DNA of 64,000 bases from Bog-473 sp963737745 (GTDB taxonomy: Bacteria > Actinomycetota > Acidimicrobiia > Acidimicrobiales > RAAP-2), in NCBI GenBank assembly GCA_963737745.1, contig CAVTTR010000001.1, positions 124,001 to 188,000 of the forward strand, written 5' to 3'. Under the pieces are notes generated by a model, which did no database searches, had not been told where the DNA came from, and was given only the letters and a program-made list of their open reading frames with translations. Both the position numbers and the translations under genes were made by a program. Below, piece after piece: positions 45,439 through 55,270 of the stretch; position 1 is the first letter of the stretch, and each line of letters begins with the position of its first letter.

Positions 45439-45610
45439 CCGAGTCGGTCGCGGCGTAGTTCAGTGAGGACTTCAGTCCCAGTTGCCTCTCTGCTGGCCGC
45501 GGCTAAGGCTGCAGCGGTACTCAGCGCCCTACGTCAATCCTCGCTGCCGGTCGTGGGAGCTGCGTGGGAAACCGCCTCTCGAGATCCGGTCGACCCGTAC
45601 GTGTGGCGAA
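45435..45610 (-). pseudogene. Phd/YefM-like antitoxin remnant
   Basis: The frame ending at 45435 encodes a plausible antitoxin tail (LSTAAALAAASREATGTEVL then TELRRDRLG). Upstream it is stopped by a TGA near 45530 and the DNA-binding N-terminus is not found, so the antitoxin is broken or carries an indel. The position directly before and overlapping vapC supports the call. Confidence 0.45.
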
Positions 45611-46415
45611 TCAGTCGCTACCGAATGATGTCCCAACGCCGGGGACTCCGCCCGCGTTCACCACGGTCGCGCCAGGGTGTTGTACCCTCAGATCGAGTAG
45701 GGAGAGATTGGCAGGAGTCTCGGGCAGGTACTCGTAGGTCTGGAACTGCACGGTCTCAGGGCACTGTCCCTGCTCGCAGCCCACGGTCCCCTGAACGAGC
45801 AGCGGTCGATAGTCACTCTTGGCGACGTCATAGGTCGCATTGGCAAGCCCACTGCCAGAAGGTTGACCCGATAATCGACAAGACGTAGGCGGGGACTCCG
45901 TCCACGACCGCCGAACCGTTGACTTGCACCTGGCCTGACGAGATGAGGGAGCGGATGGTGGCGGCCGTGTCGACCGGCGCGTGGTTCTGAGGGCTGTAGA
46001 TCCCGACGTACATCGTGTTGGAAGCGGCGTTATAGCTGGACATCGTCGTTCCGTTCCACGCGGCTTCGTAGCCGAACTTGATAAACCGATACGAGGATCC
46101 GGCGCTCCACAGCTCGTAGGGCTGGGCCGGACTCGACCCCACGGCAATCGTGGCGGCGACGTGGAACACCGAATCGGGCGGCGGAGTGAGAGCGCCTTGA
46201 GCAGATGCGAGGATCGCTGCGTCGGCAGGACTCGGCGTGCCCCCAGCTCCGAGCACGAGAGCGAGGCCGAGACCCAACGCGGCCAGCCCTGGCGTGCCAA
46301 TCGCAACCGCTCGCCTGAGATGGCGCCGGTGATCTTGGTGGCGAACCAGATCGCCCTCGACGGCCGCACGAAGCTCGTGGCGGAATGACTGGAGCTCAGG
46401 TTGAAGCATGGTCAT
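45611..46415 (-). CDS. membrane-anchored protein downstream of an ECF sigma factor (anti-sigma-like), frameshifted
   Basis: About 270 residues. A short cytoplasmic N-terminus (MTMLQPELQSFRHELRAAVEGDL) precedes one transmembrane helix (GTPGLAALGLGLALVLGAGG) and an extracytoplasmic domain (FHVAATIAVGSSPAQPYELW... ). Removing one base near 45875 joins the two frames; the end is VPGVGTSFGSD. It starts two bases after the sigma stop. It lacks an obvious zinc anti-sigma motif, so the role is inferred from position. Confidence 0.6.
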
Positions 46416-46416
46416 G

Positions 46417-47007
46417 TCAGAACCCTCCTAGGGCGAAATGGAGACGACGGAGTGATCGAGAGACGCGCAGGCGAGCCGCGACCGGGGTGCAATGGAGGCG
46501 CTGGGCAATTTCCTTGTATGGCCGTTCCTCGACCAAGCGCAGAACGAGCAACTCACGCTCGGAGTCAGGGAGATCAGCGAACGCCCGAAGGACAGCCGAG
46601 GGAAACGACAAACTCTCGTCCACGGCCTCGAAGTCGGCATGAATGAGCGTGACCGGGAGGCCCAAGCGCTCCCGAGCGCCGTACTCGACCCTTCGTTTGC
46701 GCACGGATGACCGAAACACATTGTGCGCGATGCCATAGAGCCACGGAAGTGCGGAGCCATCGTGCTCGTCTCGGAAGCGCTTACGACTACGCCACGCCGC
46801 CGCAAAGACCTCGGCGGTCAGATCGGCGCCATAGTCACCCACCCGGACACTCGACCAGGCGAGGATCTGGTTTACGTGTCGGTCGTAGAGCTCGGCAAAG
46901 GCGTCAGGGTCTTCTAGGACCAATAACTCGGCGTCTGACTGTTCCGTCCATGCGCTCACACTGTGTATATGACCGCTCAGCGGAAAATGTGTCACGTCAC
47001 CTCTCAA
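46417..47007 (-). CDS. ECF-type RNA polymerase sigma factor
   Basis: 196-residue ECF sigma factor. Region 2: DPDAFAELYDRHVNQILAWSSVRVGDYGADLTAEVFAAAWRSRKRF, then LPWLYGIAHNV. Region 4: ADLPDSERELLVLRLVEERPYKEIAQRLHCTPVAARLRVSRSLRRL. The start may be ATG 47007 or a shorter one near VSAWTEQ. Paired with the single-pass protein downstream, it probably responds to an envelope signal. Confidence 0.85.
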   Translation of the reverse strand: MRGDVTHFPLSGHIHSVSAWTEQSDAELLVLEDPDAFAELYDRHVNQILAWSSVRVGDYGADLTAEVFAAAWRSRKRFRDEHDGSALPWLYGIAHNVFRSSVRKRRVEYGARERLGLPVTLIHADFEAVDESLSFPSAVLRAFADLPDSERELLVLRLVEERPYKEIAQRLHCTPVAARLRVSRSLRRLHFALGGF

Positions 47008-47195
47008 CCTGGGGCTTGCCTACGCAGGCAGCCATTCTCGAGGCCCTGAAGCACTGCCCCCGAACAGTCGGCGGTACGGTGCGACACTTCGAATCAGGCG
47101 CTTTTGGGCGAGGCCTTCCGGAGTGGCTCCGTCGGGAACGAAAGTCACTTACTGGGCACCATCTTCGCAGGCAGCCATATCGGCCGGCCGAATGG

Positions 47196-47745
47196 TCAGT
47201 TCATTGGCCGCCACGGTTTGACCCACCCATTTGGGGGCCATCCCTCGACTGCTGCCATGAGTGGACCACTCAACGCTCCGTCGAGCGCCTCGCGAATGAT
47301 GTCAGCATGTCCGGCATGACAGGGCGGTTTCTTCAATGAGGTGGAGGAGGATCCACCGAACCGTGCAGTCCTCGGGATCAGGAAACCAAGGTGCCTCGGG
47401 AAGCGGCACCCGACGCCCTAAGTCGTCGATTTCACCGATGACCGTGTCGATGCGGGTGCAAGCCTCTGTGTACTGCGAGAGGGCAGCAGCCAGTGTCTCA
47501 TCTTCTGAGAGGGCAAAACTTGCCATGTAATCCTGAAACGCCGTGTCGCTCGGGGCACTCCCAGAATGCGATCGGCCCACCCGCGTTCTGCGTCCGTGAG
47601 GTGCTTCACAAGCCCTCAGAGGCTCAGCCCACTTGGTGTTGGGGTGAGGCGGGCTTGATCTTCACGCAATCCGTATGTTGCATTGCGAACTGCTTCACGC
47701 TGGTGTCCAAGAAGGGCGAGCAGGCCCTCGTGCTCATTTTGGACT
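47196..47745 (-). pseudogene. DinB/DUF664-like protein, stop codon and frame breaks
   Basis: The minus strand reads LVQNEHEGLLALLGHQREAV, then LTPTPSGLSL, a TGA where Trp is expected, then GLVKHLTDAERGWADRILG. A further frame gives DYMASFALSEDETLAAALSQYTEACTRID... WILLHLIEETA and a third gives HAGHADIIREALDGALSG... VEGWPPNGW. This is the DinB (DUF664) fold with its His metal ligands (KHL, HLIEE, HAGH). One nonsense codon plus two frame breaks point to a real pseudogene. Confidence 0.65.
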
Positions 47746-47931
47746 AGGGGTGCGTTGAGCGGCATGGCTTTTGAGTATTGCGCCGAAAGAGGTCAGAACC
47801 CGTCCAGTTTCAACTGCACCTGCCTCGCCCCGTTCAGCGGACTGGGGGAAGGGCGGGAATTCCGATTAGCGTTGGCAAAGGAACCCCTTGCTGTCCCAAT
47901 GGTTCACTCGAGACTTCAAAGGAGAGTTGCT

Positions 47932-48337
47932 ATGGCGTTCTTGGTCGTCACGAGACTTCGCTTGCGATACGCAGAGTATCTGGATGAGTTCGTAGCGTCC
48001 GCTTTCGCCGTTGTTGATCAAGCGAACAATGCCGAGGAAAAACCTCAGCGGAGACGTTTTGGCCGATGCAAATCAGACGTACTGGACTCGGACAGCCTCG
48101 AAAGATCGTGATGCAATGAGAGACTTCATGATCAGCGAACCCCACCTCGGCACGATGGGGCACTTGAGCACGTGGTGCGATGAAGCCACGTTTGTTGACT
48201 GGGAACAAAAGAGCCCGGAACTCCCCGACTGGCAGGCAGCCTTTGACCGCTTGGTCAAGGAGGGTCAGGTGGCGACTGTGGATCATCCCTCCGCAAATCA
48301 TGAGAATCGTACCTTCCCTCCCCCGTTCGAAAGCTAA
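47932..48337 (+). CDS. DUF3291/antibiotic-monooxygenase-like protein, frameshifted
   Basis: About 134 residues: MAFLVVTRLRLRYAEYLDEFV, then after a one-base break in the A5 run near 48037, NLSGDVLADANQTYWTRTA, RDAMRDFMISEPHLGTMGHLSTWCDEATFVDWE. It resembles spheroidene-monooxygenase-like/DUF3291 proteins with a ferredoxin-like fold. AAAGGAGAG precedes the ATG at 47932. Substrate unknown. Confidence 0.55.
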
Positions 48338-48421
48338 GTAACTCGCTCACGAGACAGCTCCATACGGCCGGAACGAAGTCAAGCCGTTCGGCAATTCGGA
48401 GATACCGGTAGGAGGCGGTTG

Positions 48422-49018
48422 TCAGTGGCTTAGAGACTCCCGAGCCTCTCGCACTGCGTAGTAGAGCAGGACGTATCCGCCCAGCGGATCAGCCCACCAC
48501 CACCCGGCGACGGCGTTCAGGATGAGGCCAACGAGGACCGCCGTAGCCAAGATGCCGTCGATCATCGTGATCCGACCCTCGGCCCGCAGCACCGGGTTGT
48601 CGAGGGCTGAACCCGTCCTCGCCTTGCCGAACGCGAGACCGAACATGACGGCAGCGGTGACGGCGGTCCAGACGATGCCAAGCGGGCTGTGGTGCGGACG
48701 GAACCCGACAATCAAGACCACCGTGCTCTGGATGCCCAGGTAGACGGCCAGACCGACGAAGGCGAACCCGATCAAACGCATCGCCCCGCGCTGCCGTTCC
48801 TGGCTTACGTCCGCCAGTTCCCAGAGAACAACGGTGGATGCGCCAATCTCAATGAGGCTGTCCAGGCCAAACCCCTCAAGGGCAACGGATCGGGCCCGCA
48901 CAGCGGCGAACGCCAGCACGAACACGCCAACGATATTCCAGCCGAGCGTGGCAGCCTCAAGCTTGCGGCCCCGACTCAGAAGCCGAGCATGACGGGTCCG
49001 GTCGGCAATCTCCGTCAC
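48422..49018 (-). CDS. CDF-like cation-transporter transmembrane protein
   Basis: 198 residues with about six membrane segments. EGFGLDSLIEIGASTVVLWEL is the CDF helix-2 type motif with an Asp ligand, and the second site is in RITMIDGILATAVLVGL. It has no cytoplasmic C-terminal domain. Start GTG 49018. Probably a short member of the cation diffusion facilitator superfamily; the ion is unknown. Confidence 0.65.
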   Translation of the reverse strand: MTEIADRTRHARLLSRGRKLEAATLGWNIVGVFVLAFAAVRARSVALEGFGLDSLIEIGASTVVLWELADVSQERQRGAMRLIGFAFVGLAVYLGIQSTVVLIVGFRPHHSPLGIVWTAVTAAVMFGLAFGKARTGSALDNPVLRAEGRITMIDGILATAVLVGLILNAVAGWWWADPLGGYVLLYYAVREARESLSH

Positions 49019-49273
49019 CCGACCAGTTTCTCAGACTGTGCCCCTTATCCCAGACGGGGTGCCCCCAAACAGTGGGGTGGGTTGTTATCGACCATGACGA
49101 ACACATCGGAATTAGGAGCGACAGCGCCGCCCTCTCAGCGCTGCTTCCCCTTCCGGAAAAGCGAGACCGCCTTCTGGCCGAAGGGCCAACGTCGCTGGGT
49201 CAACCCCCCCCCGGCTTCACCGATCTGAATCTACGCGAACGAACATCAAAGTAAATGGGCTTGCCGACTGGCG

Positions 49274-49729
49274 TCAGACGCCTTCAGGCGGCAACTGCCA
49301 ACGGGCCACCGAAAAGGCGAGGATGAGCGGCACGTCGGTCGCGAACAAAAACAGGAGAATACTGAACAAGGCCAGTTGATGCGAGGGAGTGTGGTCGTAG
49401 ATGAACACGAACTCGAGGATTCCAGCGATGACAAAGTATGCGAGCAACGTCCAGCCGAGGACCCGGTAGAAAGCTGTCCAGGCAAAATCCTTCACTCTGG
49501 CCAGTAGCGCCACATTGACAATGAGGACGACGCCCCCCGCGGCGGCCAATGCAATCGGGGCCGAAAGCGAAGGCGTCTTCCCGTACTCTGCCGCCATCAG
49601 TACGCCGCCTGCGACGATCATGGCCAAGGTCAGGGCTCCCAACCAGGCTGTGGGCGGCAGATCGGACTGGCGGAGATCAGCCTCGTCTGGACCGACTCCG
49701 GGGGGCATAGTTGGCGGAGCCGTCGTCAT
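49274..49729 (-). CDS. four-helix membrane protein
   Basis: 151 residues with four hydrophobic helices (WLGALTLAMIVAGGVLMA, APIALAAAGGVVLIVNVALL, VLGWTLLAYFVIAGILEFVF, LALFSILLFLFATDVPLILAF). No family recognised. Its start overlaps the end of the next membrane gene (ATGA-like), so the two form one unit. Confidence 0.55.
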   Translation of the reverse strand: MTTAPPTMPPGVGPDEADLRQSDLPPTAWLGALTLAMIVAGGVLMAAEYGKTPSLSAPIALAAAGGVVLIVNVALLARVKDFAWTAFYRVLGWTLLAYFVIAGILEFVFIYDHTPSHQLALFSILLFLFATDVPLILAFSVARWQLPPEGV

Positions 49730-50383
49730 CGGCTGGCCAGAAAAGTCATGATCACGATGGTGGCAATCTGCATGAGCCCGGTGATCCCGGCGGTATAGAT
49801 GAAGACCTTCATCAGGCGGCCGATCCGCTCACCGTTGGGACGTGGCTTTTTGAGCTCGAAGAGCACGGCAAGGTTGGCCGGTTCCAAAAGACCGAGAGCG
49901 ATGACCGCCATGACTCCGACAATCACATACGAGGCAACCAACCAGCCGTGATGAGGGTACCTGGTGTCGAGATTACCGAGGTGGCGGGCCAGCTGAAAAC
50001 CGGCTCCCAACGTCATGGCCACCAACGTGGGCATGATGAGCAGCATTTTGGGCATGAAGCGGGTGGTGAACTCGACACGAGCCTGTACCGACATGCCTCC
50101 GAGGATCGGTCCGATGATCAATCCGAGAAAGAGGTCGATGCTTGTCCAAAGGCCACCTCCGCCCACATGGAAGAAGGTCAGAGCCCACAACGAGTTCGTG
50201 GATATGGCCACGATCAGCCCGACCAGAAGGACGGCGACAATCGGGAGCCCGCGGACCGGGACAATTGGAAAATGGAGGAATCGCGGGAGGGCCTGGCGCG
50301 TGGTCTGGGGGTCCGACGCCAGCACCAGTTTCGGGATGGATATCCGGAGCGAGCCCGGAGTCGGTGAGCACCGTATCGGTCAT
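49726..50383 (-). CDS. five-helix membrane protein, possible N-terminal frame break
   Basis: About 215 residues with five hydrophobic segments (LPIVAVLLVGLIVAIS, IDLFLGLIIGPILGG, MLLIMPTLVAMTLGAGF, WLVASYVIVGVMAVIALGLL, GITGLMQIATIVIMTFLA). Two positively charged stretches include ELKKPRPNGERIGRLMK. ATG 50383 (MTDTVLTDSG) is in another frame and would join by removing one base near 50350. No function assigned. Confidence 0.5.
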
Positions 50384-51036
50384 GTTGCCCCCAGCCTGAT
50401 TCGCGCCCTCAATAATCGGGTCGAGCCGTCTTACGCCAATACGAGGAAAGATTATTCACTCGAATCCGATCTTGCACGAGCGAGCCCGGTGCGGGCCGAA
50501 CTGCGGTCCACTTGTAACCAATATTTGTCTGACAATACCTAGCGGACCGGCCGAGAGAGCCCGAGTGATACGGCGCTCACCCGTCGGAGAGGAAACTGGG
50601 ACCAAATATGGGCGTGTCGAGTGATTTGTCGAACGGACGAACCGACCGCCCTTCATAGGGTCTGATTAGCGGTTCGAACGACGCAATCGTGAGACCTTCT
50701 GTCAGGCCGGTGAACTGGAAGGGCCGCCGAGAGTCACGGGCGGGTTTCAGCGACGGCTGCTGAAATGGGCGACGCGGCTTGACGTGACAAACCCGAGGAA
50801 CCCTGCGGCACCTCGGGTCATCGCCACTGGAGGCCGCCACCTTTCGGCGACTTTCTCCGGGACCTTCATCGTATTCTTCTGGCCACCGAATTCAAGAAGG
50901 TCTCTGTTCCGAATTGGTTAAGAAGCGGCCCCTTCGAAGCGTGTCCCTCGCACGCTCTGGCTCACCCTTGTTCAAGTCCCGCTACGCCCACCCTGAGGCC
51001 ATGCCCGCAAATCATGGACGCCGAGGACACCGAGGC
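50384..51036. other. non-coding region with a tRNA 3'-end fragment
   Basis: About 650 bases with no convincing gene. Near its right end, 50971-50992 reads TTCAAGTCCCGCTACGCCCA plus CC, which looks like the T-loop to 3' end of a tRNA, but no matching 5' half (GGGCGTA) is found upstream. It could be an attachment-site scar from a second element. The rest shows nothing recognisable. Confidence 0.45.
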
Positions 51037-52035
51037 TCAGACGCCGATCGCCTCAGCCGCATACCCCGCTGCGCCGACGTCCACCCGCTCGGCCAGTGCC
51101 ACCGGATCGACTGGGATCGGCGCCAGGCTGGCGACACTCGCCAAGGCGGCAACAGCAGCTTGCGCCCGCGGGCGCCAGACTTCGACCCAACCCAGTACCT
51201 GCTCGGCGTTTGCGGGGGTGTCGGCGAGGGCGGTACGGAGGAGGGCTGCCGTCCACGCCGAGTGCCACACCGCATCCTCACCGAGCGAGAAGTGAACGCT
51301 GAGCAATATCGGATCGGCATTGGCGACGGCCACAGCTCCCGCGAGCTCGTCGTTGACCAGCCGATCGAGGTGGGGTTTGATCACGACATTCGTGATGACA
51401 AAAGCCTCACCCCAGTCGCGGATCACCAGCGCACGCTCGATCAGCTCCCGGAGCGGCTGGAAAGCGTCGGCGTCCTCCCAACTCGACCGATGGCCGGCGG
51501 TGTCGAGACCCGCGCGATGGCTCGACAGCTGTGCGGTCCGGTATGCGATGCGCTGGAGCCGGCGCATCTCGTCGCCCGCCTGGAAAGTGGCGCAGTTGGT
51601 GATGCGGGAAGCAGGCGCCATCTGTCCGATGTAGGCCGCGAGCATCTGCAGCCCATGGGCCGGGAAGCGGAGTGGGGCGTACCAGCGGTCGAGGAACTGG
51701 ACCCATCCCTCTGCCAGACCCTCGTCGTAACCGGTCTCGTCGATCTGGCGGAGCAGTCCGTCCATCACGTCTTCGTTGCGGTCCTGGAGCTCGTTGTACC
51801 CTCGATACGTCGTCCGCCTCGGATCGCTGAATACCTCCCAGTCGCCAGCGCGGAGGAGCGATCCCTCTCGATTGCTGCGGTACCACTCGATGACGTCGTT
51901 GTCCCCGCCGAGCTCGAACCGGTTCGGGTAGTTGTAGTGAAGGTCCGAGCTGACGATCTCGTACTCGGATGGCACGCGTCGACCTGACGTCAACCGAGAG
52001 TAGGTCTTGCGGCCCGGCGGCCTTCCCTCCGGCAT
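51037..52035 (-). CDS. tmoE: toluene-monooxygenase-type hydroxylase beta subunit (TmoE/TouE)
   Basis: 332-residue beta subunit of a bacterial multicomponent monooxygenase: RLTSGRRVPSEYEIVSSDLHYNYP and DVIEWYRSNREGS... WEVFSDPRRTTYRGYNELQDRNE are characteristic. ATG 52035 lies three bases after the effector-protein stop. The beta subunit has no iron; it supports the alpha subunit, which is absent from this window. Last gene of the piece, with no reductase after it. Confidence 0.8.
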   Translation of the reverse strand: MPEGRPPGRKTYSRLTSGRRVPSEYEIVSSDLHYNYPNRFELGGDNDVIEWYRSNREGSLLRAGDWEVFSDPRRTTYRGYNELQDRNEDVMDGLLRQIDETGYDEGLAEGWVQFLDRWYAPLRFPAHGLQMLAAYIGQMAPASRITNCATFQAGDEMRRLQRIAYRTAQLSSHRAGLDTAGHRSSWEDADAFQPLRELIERALVIRDWGEAFVITNVVIKPHLDRLVNDELAGAVAVANADPILLSVHFSLGEDAVWHSAWTAALLRTALADTPANAEQVLGWVEVWRPRAQAAVAALASVASLAPIPVDPVALAERVDVGAAGYAAEAIGV

Positions 52036-52037
52036 GG

Positions 52038-52361
52038 CTAGGCGCCGCTCGGCTGGTTGGGGGAGCGATCGGTTGCGATCCACCACACGGCCGCGTCCTC
52101 GCTCATGTCCAACTTGCCGGCGAACGAGGACATGATGACCTCGAGGTCCCCCGGAAATCGCACCCGGTAGCCCGTGTGTGCCTCGACCGCGGCACGGGTG
52201 AGGCGGCAGATTCTTGGGCAGAGCACTCGAAGATAGGCACCCTCGTCACGAACGACGACGTGATCGTTCTCCTCTTCAATGGCGGCGATGACGGCGTCAG
52301 CGAATGGCGTCGCCTGCAGGACGGGACCGACACCGACCCCCAGCGCGTCGCCGTCGTTCAT
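52038..52361 (-). CDS. tmoD: monooxygenase effector protein (TmoD/MmoB/DmpM)
   Basis: 107-residue effector subunit: VGPVLQATPFADAVIAAIEEEN, then YLRVLCPRICRLTRAAVEAHTGYRVRFPGDLEVIMSSFAGKLDMSEDAAVWW. Controls access and electron transfer at the diiron hydroxylase. Start overlaps the Rieske stop (ATGA). Confidence 0.85.
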   Translation of the reverse strand: MNDGDALGVGVGPVLQATPFADAVIAAIEEENDHVVVRDEGAYLRVLCPRICRLTRAAVEAHTGYRVRFPGDLEVIMSSFAGKLDMSEDAAVWWIATDRSPNQPSGA

Positions 52362-52678
52362 CGGACTGAGCCGCCGAGGTCAACAAGGATCTGGTCGCCC
52401 TCGACGCGGACGGGGTAGGCGGACAGGCAGGCCGTGGCGGGGTTCACCCCACGCCCATCGCGGACGTCGAACTCCCACTCGTGGGCGGAGCAGACGAGGA
52501 CGTGCTCCTCCAGTCTGCCCTTCGACAGTGGGTTGGCGAGGTGCGGGCAGCAGTCACGGAAGGCGACGACGGTCCCGTCGACATTGCACAACACGACGTC
52601 TTGGCCCTCGAGCGTGACCGCGAGCAGCTCACCATCCCAGAGGTCGTCCAGGGTCGCGGCACACACCCACCGGGCCAT
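52358..52678 (-). CDS. tmoC: Rieske ferredoxin of toluene-monooxygenase type (TmoC)
   Basis: 106-residue Rieske 2Fe-2S protein. Ligands are CCPHLANPLSKG (Cys, His) and CSAHEWEFDV (Cys, His). It delivers electrons to the diiron hydroxylase. ATG 52678 follows the tmoB remnant stop by four bases. Confidence 0.88.
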   Translation of the reverse strand: MARWVCAATLDDLWDGELLAVTLEGQDVVLCNVDGTVVAFRDCCPHLANPLSKGRLEEHVLVCSAHEWEFDVRDGRGVNPATACLSAYPVRVEGDQILVDLGGSVR

Positions 52679-52682
52679 GCGG

Positions 52683-52832
52683 TCAGCCCCCGGGAGTCAC
52701 GGTGAAGATGTCCCCGTTCGCGAGGCCGGCCTCGCCGATCGTCAGATTCTGGTCGAGAACGGAGCCGGCCTCGTTGGTCACTATGAACGACCCGATTTGT
52801 GCTCGCGCCGGCCCCCACGCAGCGAGCTGCAC
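52683..52832 (-). pseudogene. tmoB gamma subunit, 3' half only
   Basis: Short frame ending GDIFTVTPGG. The segment VTNEAGSVLDQNLTIGEAGL matches the C-terminal half of the TmoB/TouB gamma subunit, which is normally about 85 residues. Upstream, homology ends within grpE sequence (junction about 52835-52843). GTG 52832 is the first possible start. Its position directly before tmoC preserves the natural B-C-D-E order. Confidence 0.65.
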
Positions 52833-52842
52833 CAACGTAGGA

Positions 52843-53139
52843 GAGAGCCAGTTCTAGATTGTCGAGGATTGGGAGAAACGCTGCGGCAACAGCTGCCCGT
52901 TCTTGGCTTCGAGCCCGCTGCACTTCGCTGGCCAGTCTCTTTCGTAGATTGTCAAAATCCGCGAGCGCTCGTTGCAACTGATCTTCAACTTCGCCGACTT
53001 GGTCCGCTTCGGTGGCTGGTTTTGTTTCTTCAATTTCGGCCGCTCCCCCCGGCGTCCTCGGGGCGGCATGAGGGGGGTCTGCCTCTCTGGAGGACTCGCC
53101 GAAGGGGGGAGCAGCGCGACCTGACGAATGAGCCGGCAC
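52843..53139 (-). pseudogene. grpE: GrpE nucleotide-exchange factor, C-terminus replaced
   Basis: First 99 codons of GrpE: acidic/Pro-Ala-rich tail, then the long dimerisation helix (EVEDQLQRALADFDNLRKRLASEVQRARSQERAAVAAAFLPILDNLELAL). The C-terminal beta domain that binds DnaK is missing; the frame runs on into out-of-frame tmoB/tmoC sequence. GTG 53139 starts seven bases after the dnaK stop, the normal dnaK-grpE order. Confidence 0.8.
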
Positions 53140-53146
53140 GGCTACC

Positions 53147-55021
53147 TCAACTCGGTGTGAACTCAGCGTCGATCACGTCGTCGGCGACATGTGATGATGC
53201 CGACCCGTTGTCGCCCGGTGGGGGCGAACCCTCCTGAACCGACAGGCCCTGAAGGACGCTTTGGAGTTCACTGGTGAGTGACTGGATCCGATCCAGGGCG
53301 GCTTCATCTTTGAGTGCTTGCCGGGCATCGCCGATCAGCATCTCCGCTCGAGCCTTTTCGTGCAGCGGCGCGTTCTCGCCCAATTCGCTAAGACGTCGTT
53401 CCACCGAGTGCACCATGGCGTCGAGCCCATTGCGGGCATCGACGAGCTGACGAAGCTTGGCATCTTCCTGGCGGTATCGTTCGGAATCACTGACCATGCG
53501 CTCGACCTCGGACTTGTCGAGATTCGTGCTCTCACTGATGGTGATGCGCTGCTCGGCATTGGTGTCCTTGTCTTTGGCGGACACGTTCAGGATCCCGTTC
53601 GAATCAATGTCGAAGGTGACCTCGACCTGAGGTTCACCGCGCGGCGCGGGGCGGATGTTCTCCAGACGGAATCGTCCAAGCGTGCGATTGTCCGAAGCCC
53701 GTTCACGTTCTCCTTGAAGGACGACCACGTCAACCGCAGATTGGTTGTCGTCGGCCGTGCTGAAGGTCTGCGTGCGCCGAGCAGGGATTGTCGTATTGCG
53801 CTCGATTACCTTGGTCATCACGCCGCCGAGGGTCTCGATACCCAACGACAACGGAGTGACATCTAAGAGCAAGACGTCCTTTACCTCCCCTTTCAGGACA
53901 GCCGCCTGCACGGCCGCGCCGAGCGCTACGACCTCGTCGGGATTAACTGTCATGTTCGGTGCTTTGCCGCCGGTGAGGCGTCTGACCAGTGCTTGCACCG
54001 CGGGTACTCGAGTAGAACCGCCGACCAAGATCACCTCATCGATGTCTGCCACGGTGAGCTTGGCGTCCGCCATGGCTTGCTCAACCGGCGTTTTGCAGCG
54101 ATCCACGAGGTTACTGATAAGTGATTCGAACGTCGAGCGCATCAGCGTAACGTTGAGATGCTTGGGGCCCGTGGCATCGGCCGTAATGAATGGCAAGTTA
54201 ATAGTCGTCTGTGTTACCGCAGACAGTTCTGTCTTCGCCTTTTCGGCCGCCTCGAAGAGGCGTTGGAGCGCTTGTGGATCACTGCGCAGGTCGATGCCAT
54301 TATTTTTTTGGAACTCATCGGCCAGGTGGTCGACGATGCGCCGGTCGAAGTCGTCACCACCGAGATGAGTGTCGCCTGACGTCGAACGAACCTCTACCAC
54401 ACCATCGCCCACGTCGAGGATGCTCACGTCGAAGGTTCCGCCACCGAGGTCGAAGACCAGTATCGTCTCATTGTTCTTTTTATCGAGCCCGTAGGCGAGC
54501 GCTGCCGCCGTTGGTTCATTAATGATGCGCAACACCTCGAGTCCAGCGATACGGCCGGCATCTTTAGTGGCTTGACGCTGGGCATCGTTGAAGTAGGCCG
54601 GAACGGTGATCACCGCTTCGGTCACCTTCTCGCCGAGAGATTTAGAGGCGTCCTCAACTAACTTGCGCAACACTTGCGCAGAGACCTCCTCTGGAGCATA
54701 AAGGGTGCCTCGAACGTCAAATCGAACGGCTCCGCCAGGACCCTCAACGACATCGAACGTGACGGCGGAGAGCTCACTTGTGACCTCTTCGTAACGACGC
54801 CCGATGAACCGTTTGGCGGAGTAGATCGTCCCCTTCGGATTGAGGATGGCCTGCCGACGAGCCAATTGACCCACTAGCCGCTCGCCTTGCTCGGTAAATG
54901 CGACGACCGAAGGAGTTGTGCGCGTGCCTTCGGCATTCGGGATCACCGTTGGCTGCCCCCCTTCAACGGCCGCAATCACCGAGTTGGTCGTACCGAGGTC
55001 AATTCCGACTGCTCGTGGCAT
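53147..55021 (-). CDS. dnaK: Hsp70 chaperone DnaK
   Basis: 624-residue Hsp70. N-terminal ATPase domain with IDLGTTNSVIA, FDLGGGTFDVS and ILVGGSTRVPAV; linker VLLLDVTPLSLGIET; substrate domain and C-terminal helical lid, ending DDVIDAEFTPS, the usual acidic end. ATG 55021 follows GGAGCGGGATC. The gene is intact. dnaJ and hrcA are not in the window and grpE is truncated, which is odd for the main chaperone locus; it may be a second copy. Confidence 0.95.
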   Translation of the reverse strand: MPRAVGIDLGTTNSVIAAVEGGQPTVIPNAEGTRTTPSVVAFTEQGERLVGQLARRQAILNPKGTIYSAKRFIGRRYEEVTSELSAVTFDVVEGPGGAVRFDVRGTLYAPEEVSAQVLRKLVEDASKSLGEKVTEAVITVPAYFNDAQRQATKDAGRIAGLEVLRIINEPTAAALAYGLDKKNNETILVFDLGGGTFDVSILDVGDGVVEVRSTSGDTHLGGDDFDRRIVDHLADEFQKNNGIDLRSDPQALQRLFEAAEKAKTELSAVTQTTINLPFITADATGPKHLNVTLMRSTFESLISNLVDRCKTPVEQAMADAKLTVADIDEVILVGGSTRVPAVQALVRRLTGGKAPNMTVNPDEVVALGAAVQAAVLKGEVKDVLLLDVTPLSLGIETLGGVMTKVIERNTTIPARRTQTFSTADDNQSAVDVVVLQGERERASDNRTLGRFRLENIRPAPRGEPQVEVTFDIDSNGILNVSAKDKDTNAEQRITISESTNLDKSEVERMVSDSERYRQEDAKLRQLVDARNGLDAMVHSVERRLSELGENAPLHEKARAEMLIGDARQALKDEAALDRIQSLTSELQSVLQGLSVQEGSPPPGDNGSASSHVADDVIDAEFTPS

Positions 55022-55270
55022 GATCCCGCTCCTTTGGATTGAATCGCAGCAGCGCAGACGGTCTCTCGTTGGCGTAATTGGCATCAGCCATTCCGGGATT
55101 CCTCCTGCTTCCCCAATCGTGCACAGCTCGCTCTCCCCGCACACCCCGCGGGCGCGTGGAGTTGTTCGCGTCTCGGCGGGTGCCCCCCCATCGGTTCACG
55201 CGCATGCGGGATGTGGGGCATCCGGTTAGCTGCGCGACGCTGGGTTTCCCTCGATCGGTAAGGAGGCGCA

